NCBI RefSeq assembly: GCF_030811455.1
Contig: NZ_JAUSQU010000001.1
Span: 1,364,001 to 1,428,000, forward strand
Source: Streptosporangium lutulentum
GTDB taxonomy: Bacteria; Actinomycetota; Actinomycetes; Streptosporangiales; Streptosporangiaceae
Reading direction: 5' to 3'
Length of the DNA stretch: 64,000 bases
This document shows positions 9,192-20,229 of this stretch, piece after piece. Made by a program: the position numbers and the translations under genes. The stretch's first letter is position 1. The number at the start of each line of letters is the position of its first letter. Below the pieces are notes generated by a model. The model saw nothing but the letters and a program-made list of their open reading frames with translations, searched no databases and had not been told where the DNA came from.

Positions 9192-10292
9192 ATGACGAAC
9201 CCGTTCACCGCCCGCGTGGAAGTGCCGCCGGCAGGGAGGTGGCGATGGCCGGTGTGGGCGGGTTACGCGGCGTGCGGGTGGGCTGTGACGTACGGCTGCG
9301 TCCTGCTGGCGATCGCGCTCGACGGCGGGTCGCTGTTCGGCCTTCCGCATGGCGCATGGGTGGCCGCGCCCCTCCTGCTCGCCGCCGCGGTCGCCGCGGC
9401 CGCCACCGTCCGTCCGTGGGGGCGGCGACTTCCGCGTCGTGCCGTGTCGGCCGCTGTGTGGACCGCGGCCGTGCTGGCCCTCGGGAGCAGCGCCTTCGTG
9501 CTTATGAACCTGATCGAGCTGGCCACGACCGGTACCGTCCGCGACCGCCACGGCGACGAGGACTGGGCAGGTTTCATCGAGCGCGGGTGTTTCGCCGTGG
9601 GCGCCGCCCTGCTGGTCGCCACCGCGCTGTCGTGGCATCACCGTACGGCTGGATCCTGCCCTCGCTGCGGCCGGGCACATTCCCCGTGGGCGGTGACGGC
9701 CCTGGAGTATCCGCCGGCGCATGCCGCACCGCGGCGTGTGCGCTGGATCGCCTACGCCGGCTGCGCGGCGTTCGTTCCCTACTACGCCGTCCACGGCGTT
9801 CACGTGGCCGGTTATGCCCTGGACGGCTCGCGGTTCCCGCCGAGCGAAGCTCTGACCTGGTCTCGCTGGTTCCTCTTCGGCGTCCTCATCGCACTCGCCG
9901 TCTTTCTGCTGCTGGGCCTGGTACGACCGTGGGGAATGGTGTTCCCGCGTTGGACACCGTGGCCGGCGGGCAGGCGGGTGCCCCGGTTCCTGCCGCTGAC
10001 GCCGGTGTGGGTGGTGGCCCCGACGCTCGCCCTGTACGGATTGGGAGGTGGGATCTACACGGTCCTGGCCACCGCCGGGATCGTCGGTCACTATGACACC
10101 GAGACGCTGCTGCTCGCCGCGGCGGCCATGACGGCGTTCGGGGGGTACGGCTGGGCCCTCGCGATCGCCGCCGTGTCCTACCGCCTCCGCACCCGGCCAC
10201 GTTGTGTGCCGGGGTCCCGAGACTCCATGGCCCCGCACCGTGACCTCCCATCCCAGCCTGCCGAGACCAGACCAGGAGCCCCCCGATCATGA
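9192..10292 (+). CDS. Polytopic membrane protein of unknown function
   Basis: A 366-residue protein with about eight hydrophobic segments arranged as two similar halves: VRPWGRRLPRR in the first half and VRPWGMVFPRW in the second suggest an internal duplication. Between them is a short cytoplasmic-type loop CPRCGRAHSPW with a Cys-x2-Cys pair that might bind metal. I do not recognise a named family. Its stop overlaps the start of the following amidohydrolase gene by 4 bp (ATGA), so the two are probably co-translated. Confidence 0.7.
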   Translation: MTNPFTARVEVPPAGRWRWPVWAGYAACGWAVTYGCVLLAIALDGGSLFGLPHGAWVAAPLLLAAAVAAAATVRPWGRRLPRRAVSAAVWTAAVLALGSSAFVLMNLIELATTGTVRDRHGDEDWAGFIERGCFAVGAALLVATALSWHHRTAGSCPRCGRAHSPWAVTALEYPPAHAAPRRVRWIAYAGCAAFVPYYAVHGVHVAGYALDGSRFPPSEALTWSRWFLFGVLIALAVFLLLGLVRPWGMVFPRWTPWPAGRRVPRFLPLTPVWVVAPTLALYGLGGGIYTVLATAGIVGHYDTETLLLAAAAMTAFGGYGWALAIAAVSYRLRTRPRCVPGSRDSMAPHRDLPSQPAETRPGAPRS

Positions 10293-11470
10293 TGCCTTTC
10301 GCGATTCGCGCCGGACTGATGTTCGACGGCAGGAGTGTGTCCGGGCCGACGACGGTTTTTGTGGAAGATGGGCGGATCACCGGGGTGGACACCTCCGGTG
10401 CGCTCCCTCCCGAGGGGGTGGCCCTGGCCGACCTCGGGCCGGAGGCGTTCCTGATGCCGGGTCTCGTCGACCCTCACACGCATCTCGGTTTCGACGCCGG
10501 CCCCGACCCGGTGACCTCGTTCACCACCGCCGGCGACGCGGAACTGCTGGCCTGGATGCGGACCGCGGCCGGCCGGGCGCTCCAGGCCGGTGTCACGACC
10601 GTGCGTGACCTCGGCGACCGCAACTACCTGGCGCTGGCGCTGGGCGCGGAGTCAGAGCGGAACCCCGGAAGGGGACCGGAGATCCTCGCAGCCGGGCCCC
10701 CGATCACCACGCCCGGCGGCCACTGTCATTTCATGGGAGGCGTGGCCGAAGGAGCCACGGCGCTGCGCGACGCGGTGCGGGAGCGGCACGAGAGGGGCTG
10801 CGCGGTGGTCAAGATCATGCTGAGTGGCGGCCTCATGACGCCGGGCTCGGCGCCGCACGAGGCCCAGTACTCCCTGGCCGACCTGCGGATCGTCGTGGAC
10901 GAGGCACATCGGCTCGGCCTGCCGGTCGCCGCCCACGCGCACGGCACACCGGCGATCGGAGATGCCCTGGCGGCGGGAGTGGACAGTATCGAACACGCGA
11001 CCTTCATGACGGCGGACGGGGTCGACGCCGACCCCGCCCTGCTCGCCGCCATCGCCGGAAGCGACGTCTTCGTGAGCTTGACGACCGGAATCGCGCCCGG
11101 CGATTCGACGCCGGTCCTGCCGCCGGAGGTCGCCAAGCGCGTGCGGGCCGTGCATGAGGCCTTCAGGAGCCTGTACGAGCGGGGCGCCAGGATCGTGCTC
11201 GGTACGGACGCCGGCATCACGCAGCTCAAGCCACACGACGTGCTGCCGTACGCCATCGCCCAGAGCACCGCGGACGGTCCGTCCCCGCTGGAGGCACTCG
11301 TCGCGGCGACCGGCCTCGCCGCCGAGGCGTGCGGGGTCGCCGACCGGAAGGGACGGATCGCGGTGGGCGCGGACGCCGACCTGCTCGTCGTCACCGGAAA
11401 TCCCCTCGACGATCTCGATCGGCTCCGGGACGTCCGAGCGGTCTTCCGCGCGGGTGTCCGGGTTCGATGA
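10289..11470 (+). CDS. Metal-dependent amidohydrolase (imidazolonepropionase/prolidase-like)
   Basis: A 393-residue amidohydrolase-superfamily TIM barrel. Metal and catalytic positions are all present: H63 and H65 in DPHTHLG, K175 in KIMLSGG (probable carboxylated bridging lysine), H216 in AAHAHG, H236 in SIEHATF and D307 in GTDAG. The closest biochemical relatives cleave cyclic amides or Xaa-Pro dipeptides; the actual substrate is not predictable here. No signal peptide. It overlaps the membrane protein gene, so substrate uptake or export by that neighbour is a reasonable but untested link. Confidence 0.88.
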   Translation: MMPFAIRAGLMFDGRSVSGPTTVFVEDGRITGVDTSGALPPEGVALADLGPEAFLMPGLVDPHTHLGFDAGPDPVTSFTTAGDAELLAWMRTAAGRALQAGVTTVRDLGDRNYLALALGAESERNPGRGPEILAAGPPITTPGGHCHFMGGVAEGATALRDAVRERHERGCAVVKIMLSGGLMTPGSAPHEAQYSLADLRIVVDEAHRLGLPVAAHAHGTPAIGDALAAGVDSIEHATFMTADGVDADPALLAAIAGSDVFVSLTTGIAPGDSTPVLPPEVAKRVRAVHEAFRSLYERGARIVLGTDAGITQLKPHDVLPYAIAQSTADGPSPLEALVAATGLAAEACGVADRKGRIAVGADADLLVVTGNPLDDLDRLRDVRAVFRAGVRVR

Positions 11471-11553
11471 ACGGGGCGAAGGGGTGAGGCCGGCCCTCGG
11501 GGCGGGAACGAAACCGATGGCCGATGATCGTCGGGCGCTGGCATGCTGGTCGT

Positions 11554-12288
11554 ATGGACGGTCCCGGCATTCATCTGAGTTTCGCCCCCGAGCTGCACCT
11601 CTTCGTCGCGGCTCGGCGACGTGCCGGAAGCACGGTGGTCGCCGTTGACAGCTCTTCGACGCTCGGGCACATCGTCGAGTCGCTGGGAGTCCCGCTCACC
11701 GAGTCGGGCCGGCTGAGCGCCGACGGCAGGGAGGTGCCGGTCTCCTACGTGCCGCGCGGCGGCGAACACGTCGAGGTGAGCGGGATCGAGCGGCCGCAGA
11801 AGGTGCCCGGGGCGCCGCTGAGGTTCCTGCTCGACGTGCACCTGGGAACGCTGGCACGGCGGCTACGTCTGCTCGGGGTCGACGCGGCCTACGAGAGCGA
11901 GGACCTCGGCGACCCGGTGCTCGCCACGCTCTCGGCCGAGCAGAGGCGGGTGCTGCTCTCCCGGGACCGGGGCCTGCTGAAGCGGCGGGAGATCTGGGCG
12001 GGGGCCTACGTCTACAGCCACCGGCCGGACGACCAGCTGCGCGACGTGCTGGAGCGGTTCGCGCCGGTGCTGGCGCCGTGGACCCGATGCACGGCGTGCA
12101 ACGGAATCCTCGGAGACGTGGGCAAGGACGCGGTCCGCCCCGATCTGGAGGACGGCACCGAGCGCGCGTACGACGCCTTCGCCCGGTGCACGGCCTGCGC
12201 GCGCGTCTACTGGCGCGGCGCGCACCACGCCCGCCTCAGCTCGATCGTCGAGGGCGCGATGCGCGAGTTCGGCGGGACAGTGGCCTGA
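11554..12288 (+). CDS. Mut7-C RNase-domain protein with N-terminal ubiquitin-like domain
   Basis: About 244 residues in two parts. Residues 1-85 resemble the Mut7-C ubiquitin-like (ThiS/MoaD-type) fold. The rest is a Mut7-C domain, a PIN-related nuclease fold, opening with RFLLDVHLGTLARRLRLLG and carrying LLSRDRGLLKRR. It ends with a zinc ribbon of two Cys-x2-Cys pairs (CTAC twice). The family is presumed to act on RNA. ATG 11554 was preferred because the domain starts immediately after it; ATG 11524 is in frame. No clear ribosome binding site precedes either. Confidence 0.82.
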   Translation: MDGPGIHLSFAPELHLFVAARRRAGSTVVAVDSSSTLGHIVESLGVPLTESGRLSADGREVPVSYVPRGGEHVEVSGIERPQKVPGAPLRFLLDVHLGTLARRLRLLGVDAAYESEDLGDPVLATLSAEQRRVLLSRDRGLLKRREIWAGAYVYSHRPDDQLRDVLERFAPVLAPWTRCTACNGILGDVGKDAVRPDLEDGTERAYDAFARCTACARVYWRGAHHARLSSIVEGAMREFGGTVA

Positions 12289-12330
12289 GGATCCCTCGGC
12301 CGCGCGAGCGCCACGGCGTCTGTCGGCGAA

Positions 12331-12573
12331 GTGTCGACCGGCGCCGAAGGGAAACTGTTCGACGACCTGGAGGAGCTGGGTTACCTGCGCAGGGTGTCCG
12401 GCCCGGCCGACTGCCGGGCCAAACTCATCGTCTTCACCGACCGGGGCGGTGAGGCGCTGGTGGTCGGGTACGCCGCGATCGACGAGGTCGAACGCCGCCT
12501 GGCGGCCCTGCTGGGCAAGGGCGGTCTCGCCGACCTGCACGTCACCCTGAGCCGCGTCATCACCGACTTCTGA
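12331..12573 (+). pseudogene. MarR-family regulator, C-terminal remnant
   Basis: The 80-residue frame reads LFDDLEELGYLRRV, then KLIVFTDRG, then AIDEVERR, which is the end of the recognition helix, the wing and the dimerisation helix of a MarR protein. The first 60 or so residues, including most of the helix-turn-helix, are absent and are not found in other frames upstream. It lies immediately left of the tnpB element, consistent with loss during insertion or rearrangement. I infer that it is non-functional. Confidence 0.65.
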
Positions 12574-12738
12574 TGGCGAGAGCGCGGTGGGGGTTCCGAA
12601 CTACTTGTTGTTTGTTCGGTCCTCCTCATGTCTTCTCAGTGTTTCTCTATGATCTCGTCGAGTCTCGCCGTTCGTATAGACGCTCCGTGACCACTCGACT
12701 ACTATAGCTCATGAGTTCGAGTTGGCGGAGGGGCGGGC

Positions 12739-14013
12739 GTGTCCGAGACGGCGCAGCAGACGGCCCGTTCTTTGCAGGGCTATCGGATCGAGCTCGCACC
12801 CACCCCCGAGCAGCGCACCCGGCTGGCTCAGCACGCTGGGTTGGCGCGGGTGGCGGAGAACTTCTACCTGGAAAAGGTCCGGGCGGCGCTCGCTCAGCGC
12901 GCCGCCGAGCAGACCTACGGGGTGGCCGAGGCCGAGCTGACCGGTGTGCCGTGGAGCGCCCCGCAGTTGGAGGCGTTGTGGCGGGCCGCCCACCCCGACC
13001 GCTACCCGTGGTTTACCGCTGAGGGGTTGTCCTCGCGGGTACCCAAGGAGGCCGCCCGCTGCCGGGCAAGCGCGCTAAAGAACTGGGTCGCCTCCCGGGC
13101 CGGGAAACGTAAAGGGCGCAAGATTGGTTTCCCCGCCTGGCGCAAGCGACGCGACGGGGGCCGGTTTCGCTATGACGCCGACCGGGCCAAGCCCGCCGAC
13201 GCGCGCACCGTCAAACTGCCTGGCATCGGCGCCGTTGCCACCCGCGAGGACATGAGCTGGCTGACCGGGCGGATCGCGGCCGGAACCGCGCGGGTCCTCG
13301 GTGCCACCATCAAGGAACAGGCGGGCCGGTGGTGGATCTCTTTTCAGCTCGACCTCGACCGCACCGCGCTGAACGCCGCACGCGCCGCCCCCGCCGAGGC
13401 GGACGCCTGCGGCCTGGATCTCGGGCTGACGGTCTTTCTCACGCTGAGAAACGACGACGGCAGTACCGAGGAGATTCATGCTCTCAAACCGCTGAAGAGG
13501 TCACTGCGTGCCCTGGCCCGCGCGAATCGGGCGTTGGCCCGCAAAGCCGAGGGCAGCGCGAATCGGGCCCGCCAGGCTCGGAAGGTCGCGGCCCTGCATC
13601 TGAAGGTCGCTAACCAGCGCGCCGATTTCCTGCATCAGACCACCACGTGGCTCGCGAGAACCAAACGAGCCATCGCGGTGGAAACGTTGAACATCGCCGG
13701 GATGGTGAAAAACCACCGGCTGGCTCGAGCGATCCACGACGCCGGCTGGGGGGAGTTCATCCGCCAGCTCCGCTACAAGACCGACTGGTACGGCGCGTAC
13801 CTGCATGCGGCCGATCGCTGGTTTCCTTCCTCCAAAACCTGCTCGGAATGCAAACAGGTGCATCGAGGGCTGGCGCTGGCCGAGCGCACCTGGACGTGCG
13901 TCGGATGCGGCACCAACCATGATCGGGAGGTCAACGCCTCGACCAACCTTCTCGACGATATGCTCCCGGCGTTGGAGGCGCTGGAGTTGAAAAGAGGCCA
14001 GGTCGCGGCCTGA
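12739..14013 (+). CDS. tnpB: TnpB: RNA-guided nuclease of an IS605-type transposon (OrfB)
   Basis: A 424-residue TnpB. The RuvC-like site is complete: D227 in GLDLGL, E315 in AVETLNIAGM and D395 in HDREVNAST. A zinc ribbon is formed by C368, C371, C387 and C390. The N-terminal OrfB helix-turn-helix begins YRIELAPTPEQ. In studied members TnpB cuts DNA guided by an RNA from the element's right end (omega RNA), promoting element retention. GTG 12739 is preceded by GGAGGGG. All catalytic residues are present, so it may be active although no TnpA is here. Confidence 0.9.
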   Translation: MSETAQQTARSLQGYRIELAPTPEQRTRLAQHAGLARVAENFYLEKVRAALAQRAAEQTYGVAEAELTGVPWSAPQLEALWRAAHPDRYPWFTAEGLSSRVPKEAARCRASALKNWVASRAGKRKGRKIGFPAWRKRRDGGRFRYDADRAKPADARTVKLPGIGAVATREDMSWLTGRIAAGTARVLGATIKEQAGRWWISFQLDLDRTALNAARAAPAEADACGLDLGLTVFLTLRNDDGSTEEIHALKPLKRSLRALARANRALARKAEGSANRARQARKVAALHLKVANQRADFLHQTTTWLARTKRAIAVETLNIAGMVKNHRLARAIHDAGWGEFIRQLRYKTDWYGAYLHAADRWFPSSKTCSECKQVHRGLALAERTWTCVGCGTNHDREVNASTNLLDDMLPALEALELKRGQVAA

Positions 14014-14159
14014 GCGCGCGCCACATCATCTCAACGTCGCCCGGAAGTTCCCCCCTGAGGAGACGTAAAACGCCGGTGGAGACCAGGTAAGACCAGCGGG
14101 CAACCGTTGGCACCGGTCAGTGAAGCAGGAACAGGGAAAGAGAATCACGGAGATTCTCT
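14014..14159 (+). ncRNA. Putative omega (reRNA) scaffold at the right end of the tnpB element
   Basis: The non-coding tract after the tnpB stop has short inverted repeats and ends in the hairpin AGAGAATC-ACGGA-GATTCTCT. In TnpB systems the guide RNA scaffold overlaps the tnpB 3' end and the right end, with the guide in flanking DNA. If the element ends near 14,160, the guide would begin with the bases after that. This is an inference from position. Confidence 0.35.
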
Positions 14160-14194
14160 GAACGGCCTCCAGGATCGATGGACGGGTTCCCTGA

Positions 14195-14224
14195 CCGGGC
14201 CGGGTGCTGTAACACCCGGCCCGG
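14195..14224 (+). terminator. Rho-independent-like terminator
   Basis: A 12-bp perfect stem (GGGCCGGGTG/CACCCGGCCC plus two more pairs) with a 6-base loop, followed on the plus strand by CTTCTTT. It separates the tnpB element from the convergent pullulanase gene and may work in both directions. Confidence 0.7.
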
Positions 14225-14277
14225 CTTCTTTCCAGGACTGTTTCTCCGGCGGCGCGGACGCGGTGGTCGTGCGCGCC

Positions 14278-17200
14278 CTACGACTGGACGAACACCGCGA
14301 CCGTGCGAGCCGGGACCGTCAGCGTGCCGCCGGCGGGGTCGAAGGTCGATCGCTTCACGACGGCGTCGTCGCCGGCCGCCTGGACGGGGTGGAGCGTTAC
14401 CCGGGCGCCCTTCAGCGCGGCCACGGTCTGCGGCTGCGTCTCGGGGGTCGCGTTGAAGACGACGGTGATCGACGTCCAGCGCGGGTCGAGGCCTGAGGCG
14501 TCCAGGTGCATGGTCACGACACCCGGGGTCTCCGAGGTGCCGCTGGTCGGGAAGGTCAGGCGCCTCTGAATCTCGGCCAGGGAGCCGAGCGCGAAGGCCG
14601 GGGAGGAGGAACGGATCTTGAGCAGCTCGCCGTACCCCGCCCGCGCCGCGCCGATCGCCGCGCAGTCCGGCTTGAGCGCCGGATCGGCGAGCAGCGGCCT
14701 GGCGTAGGGCCACTTGTCCTCGTTGTCGGGCTTGGGGGGCAGGCCCGAGCCGAAGCCGTTACCCGCGGAGCAGTCCCACAGCAGCCGGTTGAACCAGTCG
14801 CCGGAGTCGTAGGAGTTGCGGTCGAGCGACTTGGAGCGGAGCCGCTCGCTGCCCGCGTGGACGAACGAGGTGCCCTGCCCGAGCACGGCCGTGGCCAGCG
14901 AGAGCGACTGCATGCGCACCCGGTCGGCCATCGCCGTCGCCTGCGGCAGCTTGTAGGCCAGCGCGTCGAACAGCGTCTCGTTGTCGTGGGCGTCCACGTA
15001 GGTGACGACCTCGCCCGGCGAGGCGGCGTATCCGGCGGGGGCGCCGTTGTAGCTCACCTCGGAACCCTTGACCTGCTCGCCGCTGGAGGCGGTGAAGGCG
15101 TAGTCGCGCAGGTTGCCGGTGAGCCCCACCTTGATCAGGTCCTGGTAACCCAGGAGACGGGCCCGCTGCTGCTCGGGGGTGCCGTTGGCCGGTGACCCGT
15201 TGGGCGCCCCGGCCAGGCCCGAGCCGAAGCCCTGGACCCGGGGGTCGGCGTCGAACGGGCCGCCGCCGCGCACCGCGTCGCGCAGGCGGTCGCTGAAGGT
15301 GCCGATCCCGGTGCCGGCCATGTTGGCCTGGGTGGCCTGGACGAAGCGGGCGTCGTCGGCGACCTCGCCGAAGTTCCAGCCCTCGCCGTACAGGATGATC
15401 GACTTGCCGTCCACGCCGTCCTTGGCGAGGGTCAGCCCGTCCAGGGCCTTGCGGACCGCGAGGATGTTCGCCTTGGGGTGGTGACCCATCAGGTCGAACC
15501 TGAAGCCGTCCACCTTGTACTCGCGGGCCCAGGTGACGATGGAGTCGACGACGAGCCGGCCCATCATCGCGTGCTCGGGAGCGGTGTTGGCGCAGCAGGT
15601 GGAGGTGGCCACGGCGCCGTCGTCGAGCAGCCGGTGGTAGTAGCCGGGCACGATCCGGTCGAGCACCGCAGTGGGGTCCTGACCGGCGGCGTGGGTGTGG
15701 TTGTAGACCACGTCCATCACCACCCGCAGCCCGGCCCCGTTCAGGCCGCCGACCATGCTCCGGAACTCCTTGATCCGGGCGGAGCCGTCCGGCTCCGAGG
15801 CGTAGGAGCCCTCGGGCACGGTGTAGTGCGACGGGTCGTACCCCCAGTTGAAGGAGTCCTTGGCCGCGGATCCCGTGACGCACGCCTGTTGCAGCTCGGA
15901 GTCGGCGGGCATCGAGGCCAGGTCGCAGTCCGGCTCGGCGCGGTCCGCCCTCCTCTCGGGAACGGTCGCCATGTCGAAGACCGGCAGCAGGTGAACGTGG
16001 GTCAGCCCGTCCTGGGCGAGCTTGCGCAACTCCTTCATCCCGTTTCCGTCGCCGCCGAACGCGGCGTAGGTACCGCGCTGATCGGCCGGGACCGAGGCGT
16101 CGGAGGCGGAGAAGTCACGCACGTGCAGCTCGTAGATCGACGCCTTCTGCTGCGCCACGGGTTCGGGTTTGGCCAGGGAGGACCAGCCGCCGGGTTGCAG
16201 TGACCGGTCGGAGAGGTCGACCAGCTGGCTGCGGACGGAGTCGGCGGCCAGCGACAGGCTGTAGGGGTCGGTCACCTCGTTGGTGACGATCTTTCCGGCG
16301 GCGGGCGCGTAGACCGTGACCAGGAAGGTGTAGTAACGGCCCTTCCAGCCGGGCTGACCCCGCACCGACCAGACGCCGGTCGCGTCGTCGCGCCGCATCT
16401 CGTGGACCGTACGGCCCGCGCCCGACGAGCCGGAGTAGAGCGCCAGTTCCACCTTCCGCGCGGTCGGCGCCCAGACCGACAGCCGGGGCGTCGAGCCCCC
16501 GGCGGGGCCGAGCTCGGCGTCCGCCGCCTTGGCGTAGACGTCGTCGAGCACGCCGGGGATCTGCACGCCGGTGGCGCGCAGCAGCGCGCCCGAGGCGTCC
16601 CGCTCGACGGCCACGACCTGGCCGCGCAGGGCACCGGCGACGAGGTCGGCGTCGCGCGGGTCCACGGTGAACGCCGCGTGGGCGGCCAGGTGCGGCCACT
16701 TCGCCTTCTGCGCGTCGGTGAGCGTGCCCGGGTTCAGGCGGATGATCCGGAGGTCGCCGGTCAGGTCGCCCTCGGCGTAGGCGATGTCACCCTTCGCGGA
16801 GAAGGCGAGGGAGTGCCGGAGCGAGGCGGACGGCTCGACCTTCCACGCGACGGTTCCCCGGTCGATCCAGTGCGCCGCCGACATGCCGAGATCGACGTCG
16901 GCCTCGCGGGACGCGGACTGGGGCAGCAGGTAGCCTTCGACGGCCGCGATCCGCCAGGCCTCGTGGCCCACGGCGGTGAGGTCCAGCGACTGGTTGTCGG
17001 GCAGGTCCTTCTCGTCGCCCTTGTGGATGATGTAGTTCACGGTCTTCGCCCCCTGGGTCAGGGGGATGCGGAAGTAGACCCCGAAGGCGTCCTCGCCCGC
17101 GGGCTGGAGCGGGGCGGCCCACTCGGTGGGAGCCGCGACGTCGCCCCACAGGTGCAGGCCCCAGCCCTCGTAGTCCTTGGCGGGGCGGTTGTAGTGCAGG

Positions 17201-20190
17201 ATCGCGACGTTCTCGGCCGCGGCCCGGGTCGGATGGGCCTTCGCCACGCCCGAGGCGACGTAGGCGTCCGGCTGGAGCGCCGGGGTGAGCGCCTGGTCGG
17301 GACCGGGATCCTTGGTGTCGCCCTTGTGGATGATGAAGTTCACCGGGACGGAGGCGTCCTTCAGCGGGATCTTCCAGAACGTGCCGTAGGAGTCGGTGCC
17401 GTCCGGCGGGCGGGGCGTGGCCCACTCGGTGGGTACCCCGTCGCCGAGCCCGTCGCCCCACAGGTGCAGGCCCCAGCCCTCGTAATCCTTGTCGGGGCGG
17501 CTGTAGTGGACGGTCGCGTGGCCCTGGGCCGCGGCGCGGGAGGCATGGGTGCCGGGGTCACCCTTCTCCAGCCAGACCTCGCCGGTCTTCGAGGGATCGA
17601 CGATCCGGTCGCCGCCGTCCTTCTCCTCGCCCTTGTGCGCGATGATCCCGACGCTGGTGGCCCCGGGCTTCAGCTTGATCCAGGCGAACCGGCCGTAGGA
17701 GTCCTCGCCGGTCAGCGGGAGCGGCTCGCCCCACTCGGTGGGGTTCTCGACGTCGCCCCAGACGTGCAGGCCCCAGCCGTCGTAGTCCTCGGGGTTGTCG
17801 CGCTGGTAGTGCACGACCAGCCAGTCGCGCTCGACCGCGCCGGGTTCTTCGGGGGAGGGTTCGGCCCCGACCGTGGTCTGCGCGGTCGCCGAGGCGAACC
17901 GGCCCGCCGAGTTCTTCACGACCGCCTTGTAGGCGATCTCCGTACCCGGCGCGAGGCCGCGCAGGTCGTGGAAGACCCTGAACGTACGGCCGGCGGCCGA
18001 GACGTTGGGCGCGTCGTCGGTGCCCAGCACCTTCCAGGCGCCGTCGCCTGCCTTGGCGGCGAAGGTCACCTGGTCGAAGCCGGTGCCGGGCACGGTCGCG
18101 GTGACCGGGATCCGGCCGTCCCCGGGGGTTCCTCTGACCTCGGCCCCCGGGAGCGCGATCGAGACCGCCGGGGCCGCCTGCGGGGCGGCGAGCCTGGCCG
18201 GCGCCCGGTAGACCACCGCGGACAGGGCCGGGACCGTCAGCGCCAGCTTCGCGTCGGCGCCCGTCGTGACCTTGGCGGCGGCCTCGCCGTACACCCTGGT
18301 GAAGGGGGCGTTCGCCGAGAAGGTCGGCACGCTCGCCGTGGCCGCCTGCTCGGCGTTGTTGACGGCGACGACGTACTCGACCTGCGCCTTGGCGTCGATC
18401 CTGGAGAAGGCGTAGACGCCGCCGGAGACGAGGCGCTCGATCTGGGCGCCGTCGGCCAGGGCCGGATGGGCGTCGCGGAGCTTGGCCAGGGCGGAGATGC
18501 TCTGGTAGAGCGGGTGAGTCTGGACGAAGTTGTCCTGGGCGTGGGTGGCCGCGGTGCCGATCAGGTCGTCGCTCAGGTAGCTCGCGGTCGTGGAGGCGAA
18601 CATGGACGCGCGGGCGTCCTGGTCGCCGCCCTTTCCGGTGAAGCCCTGTTCGTCTCCGTAGAAGACGACCGGCTGGCCGCGGGTGAGATACATCAACTCG
18701 TGGGCGAGCCGGTCCCTGCGCAGCAGTTCCGCGTCCGTCTCGGGTGTGGCCGGCGCGCCGCCCTGGACGTCCTGCTGGAGGAAGCGGCCGATGCGGCCCA
18801 TGTCGTGGTTGCCGAGGAAGGTCGGCAGCGACGCCGCGTTGCCGTCGGCGTCGGTGTGGTAGTCGTCCCCGGTGAACAGCTGGGCCAGCCGCGCCGCGCC
18901 CGCCGTACCGCCGCTGAAGGAACGGGCGGCCTCCTGGAAGGGGAAGTCCAGGGTGGCGTCCATCCCGCCACGGGTGGAGTATCGGCTGGTGAGGGCGGGA
19001 TCGCCGGAGTAGACCTCGCCGAACATGAAGAACCGCTTGTTGCCCTTCTGGGCCGCGTAGCCGTGCAGGGCGGGCGAGAACTTCTCCCAGAACTCCATGT
19101 TCACGTGCTTGGCGGTGTCGATGCGGAAGCCGTCGAGACCGGCCTCCCGCACCCACGTCCGGTAGATGTCGATCATGCCGTCGACGACCTCGGGCCGTTC
19201 GGTCCACAGGTCGTCGAGGCCGAAGAAGTCGCCGTACTCGTCGTTCTCGCCGCCGCTGAAGGTGGAGTCGCCCCGGTTGTGGTACATCGTCGGGTCGTTC
19301 AGCCAGGAGGGGGTCTTGACGCCCTTCGGCGCGACCGGCGTGTAGGGGAAGGAGCCGGTGTTCACCGTGGGGAAGTCGCCCGTGCCCGCGTATCGCCGGT
19401 CGTCGAACGGCACGCCGTCCGCGTCGACGTAGGGGTAGGCGCCCTTCGACCGGTAGGAGTAGGTCTTCTCGCTGTAGTCGATCACATCGGCCGTGTGGTT
19501 GGTGATGATGTCGAAGAAGACCTTCATCCCGCGCTTGTGCGCCTCCCGCACCAGTTGCTTCATTTGATCGTTCGTACCCAGATGCGGGTCGATCCTCGTG
19601 AAGTCGGTGATCCAGTAGCCGTGGTAGCCGGCCGAGACGTCGGCCCCCGTGCCCTGGACCGGGCGGTTCTTGAACGCCGGGGTGATCCAGAGCGCGGTGC
19701 TGCCCAGGTTCTTGATGTAGTCGAGCTTGCCGAGCAGCCCCTTGAGATCACCGCCCTGGTAGAAGCCCTTGTGGGTCGGGTCGAAGCCGGTGGTGAGCCG
19801 GTCGCCCCGCAGGCCGCCCCGGTCGTTGCCGGTGTCGCCGTTGGCGAACCGGTCGGTCATCGCGAAGTAGAAACGCTCACGGGTCAGGTCGTCGCGGAGC
19901 GCGTCGCGGGCGAGGTCGCGATCGGACGGCTCCGCCGTACGGCTCAGCGCGGAGACCACCGGTTCGGCGGACGGCCGCCTCACCGCCCCGGCCACGCCGG
20001 AAAGGCCCGAGGCGGAAAGGCCCGAGGCGGTGAGGGCGGAGGTGGAAAGAGCGGTGGGGGGAGAGGCGGAGGCGGCGAGGGCGGGGGTGGGAAGCGGCGC
20101 GGCGAGAGGGGCGGCGATCAGGGTTGCCGCGAGAACGGCGCCCGTCAGGAAAGTCGATCTCGCGCGTCGTGGGGGGAGTGGCCAGACCAC
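14278..20190 (-). CDS. Secreted multidomain amylopullulanase (GH13 alpha-amylase plus pullulanase)
   Basis: About 1970 residues. After an N-terminal export signal (basic PRRAR then a hydrophobic core ending near ALAAS) comes a first GH13 barrel (about residues 95-630) with [23 protein letters not shown] (nucleophile Asp), FGEVYSGD (acid/base Glu) and FLGNHDMGR. Next are three pullulanase-associated (CBM41/PUD-type) repeats, each with GWGLH-WGD. The C-terminal half is a pullulanase with [35 protein letters not shown] and [11 protein letters not shown]. It should cut both alpha-1,4 and alpha-1,6 bonds of starch or pullulan outside the cell. GTG 20190 was chosen because GGAGG lies 5 bases upstream; GTG 20202 is in frame but lacks a site. 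The glucan importer genes are divergent to it. Confidence 0.9.
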   Translation of the reverse strand: MVWPLPPRRARSTFLTGAVLAATLIAAPLAAPLPTPALAASASPPTALSTSALTASGLSASGLSGVAGAVRRPSAEPVVSALSRTAEPSDRDLARDALRDDLTRERFYFAMTDRFANGDTGNDRGGLRGDRLTTGFDPTHKGFYQGGDLKGLLGKLDYIKNLGSTALWITPAFKNRPVQGTGADVSAGYHGYWITDFTRIDPHLGTNDQMKQLVREAHKRGMKVFFDIITNHTADVIDYSEKTYSYRSKGAYPYVDADGVPFDDRRYAGTGDFPTVNTGSFPYTPVAPKGVKTPSWLNDPTMYHNRGDSTFSGGENDEYGDFFGLDDLWTERPEVVDGMIDIYRTWVREAGLDGFRIDTAKHVNMEFWEKFSPALHGYAAQKGNKRFFMFGEVYSGDPALTSRYSTRGGMDATLDFPFQEAARSFSGGTAGAARLAQLFTGDDYHTDADGNAASLPTFLGNHDMGRIGRFLQQDVQGGAPATPETDAELLRRDRLAHELMYLTRGQPVVFYGDEQGFTGKGGDQDARASMFASTTASYLSDDLIGTAATHAQDNFVQTHPLYQSISALAKLRDAHPALADGAQIERLVSGGVYAFSRIDAKAQVEYVVAVNNAEQAATASVPTFSANAPFTRVYGEAAAKVTTGADAKLALTVPALSAVVYRAPARLAAPQAAPAVSIALPGAEVRGTPGDGRIPVTATVPGTGFDQVTFAAKAGDGAWKVLGTDDAPNVSAAGRTFRVFHDLRGLAPGTEIAYKAVVKNSAGRFASATAQTTVGAEPSPEEPGAVERDWLVVHYQRDNPEDYDGWGLHVWGDVENPTEWGEPLPLTGEDSYGRFAWIKLKPGATSVGIIAHKGEEKDGGDRIVDPSKTGEVWLEKGDPGTHASRAAAQGHATVHYSRPDKDYEGWGLHLWGDGLGDGVPTEWATPRPPDGTDSYGTFWKIPLKDASVPVNFIIHKGDTKDPGPDQALTPALQPDAYVASGVAKAHPTRAAAENVAILHYNRPAKDYEGWGLHLWGDVAAPTEWAAPLQPAGEDAFGVYFRIPLTQGAKTVNYIIHKGDEKDLPDNQSLDLTAVGHEAWRIAAVEGYLLPQSASREADVDLGMSAAHWIDRGTVAWKVEPSASLRHSLAFSAKGDIAYAEGDLTGDLRIIRLNPGTLTDAQKAKWPHLAAHAAFTVDPRDADLVAGALRGQVVAVERDASGALLRATGVQIPGVLDDVYAKAADAELGPAGGSTPRLSVWAPTARKVELALYSGSSGAGRTVHEMRRDDATGVWSVRGQPGWKGRYYTFLVTVYAPAAGKIVTNEVTDPYSLSLAADSVRSQLVDLSDRSLQPGGWSSLAKPEPVAQQKASIYELHVRDFSASDASVPADQRGTYAAFGGDGNGMKELRKLAQDGLTHVHLLPVFDMATVPERRADRAEPDCDLASMPADSELQQACVTGSAAKDSFNWGYDPSHYTVPEGSYASEPDGSARIKEFRSMVGGLNGAGLRVVMDVVYNHTHAAGQDPTAVLDRIVPGYYHRLLDDGAVATSTCCANTAPEHAMMGRLVVDSIVTWAREYKVDGFRFDLMGHHPKANILAVRKALDGLTLAKDGVDGKSIILYGEGWNFGEVADDARFVQATQANMAGTGIGTFSDRLRDAVRGGGPFDADPRVQGFGSGLAGAPNGSPANGTPEQQRARLLGYQDLIKVGLTGNLRDYAFTASSGEQVKGSEVSYNGAPAGYAASPGEVVTYVDAHDNETLFDALAYKLPQATAMADRVRMQSLSLATAVLGQGTSFVHAGSERLRSKSLDRNSYDSGDWFNRLLWDCSAGNGFGSGLPPKPDNEDKWPYARPLLADPALKPDCAAIGAARAGYGELLKIRSSSPAFALGSLAEIQRRLTFPTSGTSETPGVVTMHLDASGLDPRWTSITVVFNATPETQPQTVAALKGARVTLHPVQAAGDDAVVKRSTFDPAGGTLTVPARTVAVFVQS

Positions 20191-20229
20191 GGGGGCCTCC
20201 ACGGAAGTTGTTTCGAGGGTGTTGCCCGG

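Larger units (their letters stand above)
12640..14160 (+). mobile_element. IS200/IS605-family element carrying only tnpB
   Basis: A solitary tnpB gene with no tnpA, flanked left by a locally AT-richer stretch (about 12,590-12,715) and right by about 150 bp of non-coding sequence ending in an 8-bp hairpin (14,139-14,159). The sequence after tnpB resembles the conserved right ends of actinobacterial IS605-type elements. IS605 elements have no inverted repeats or target duplications, so the ends given are approximate. Confidence 0.6.
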
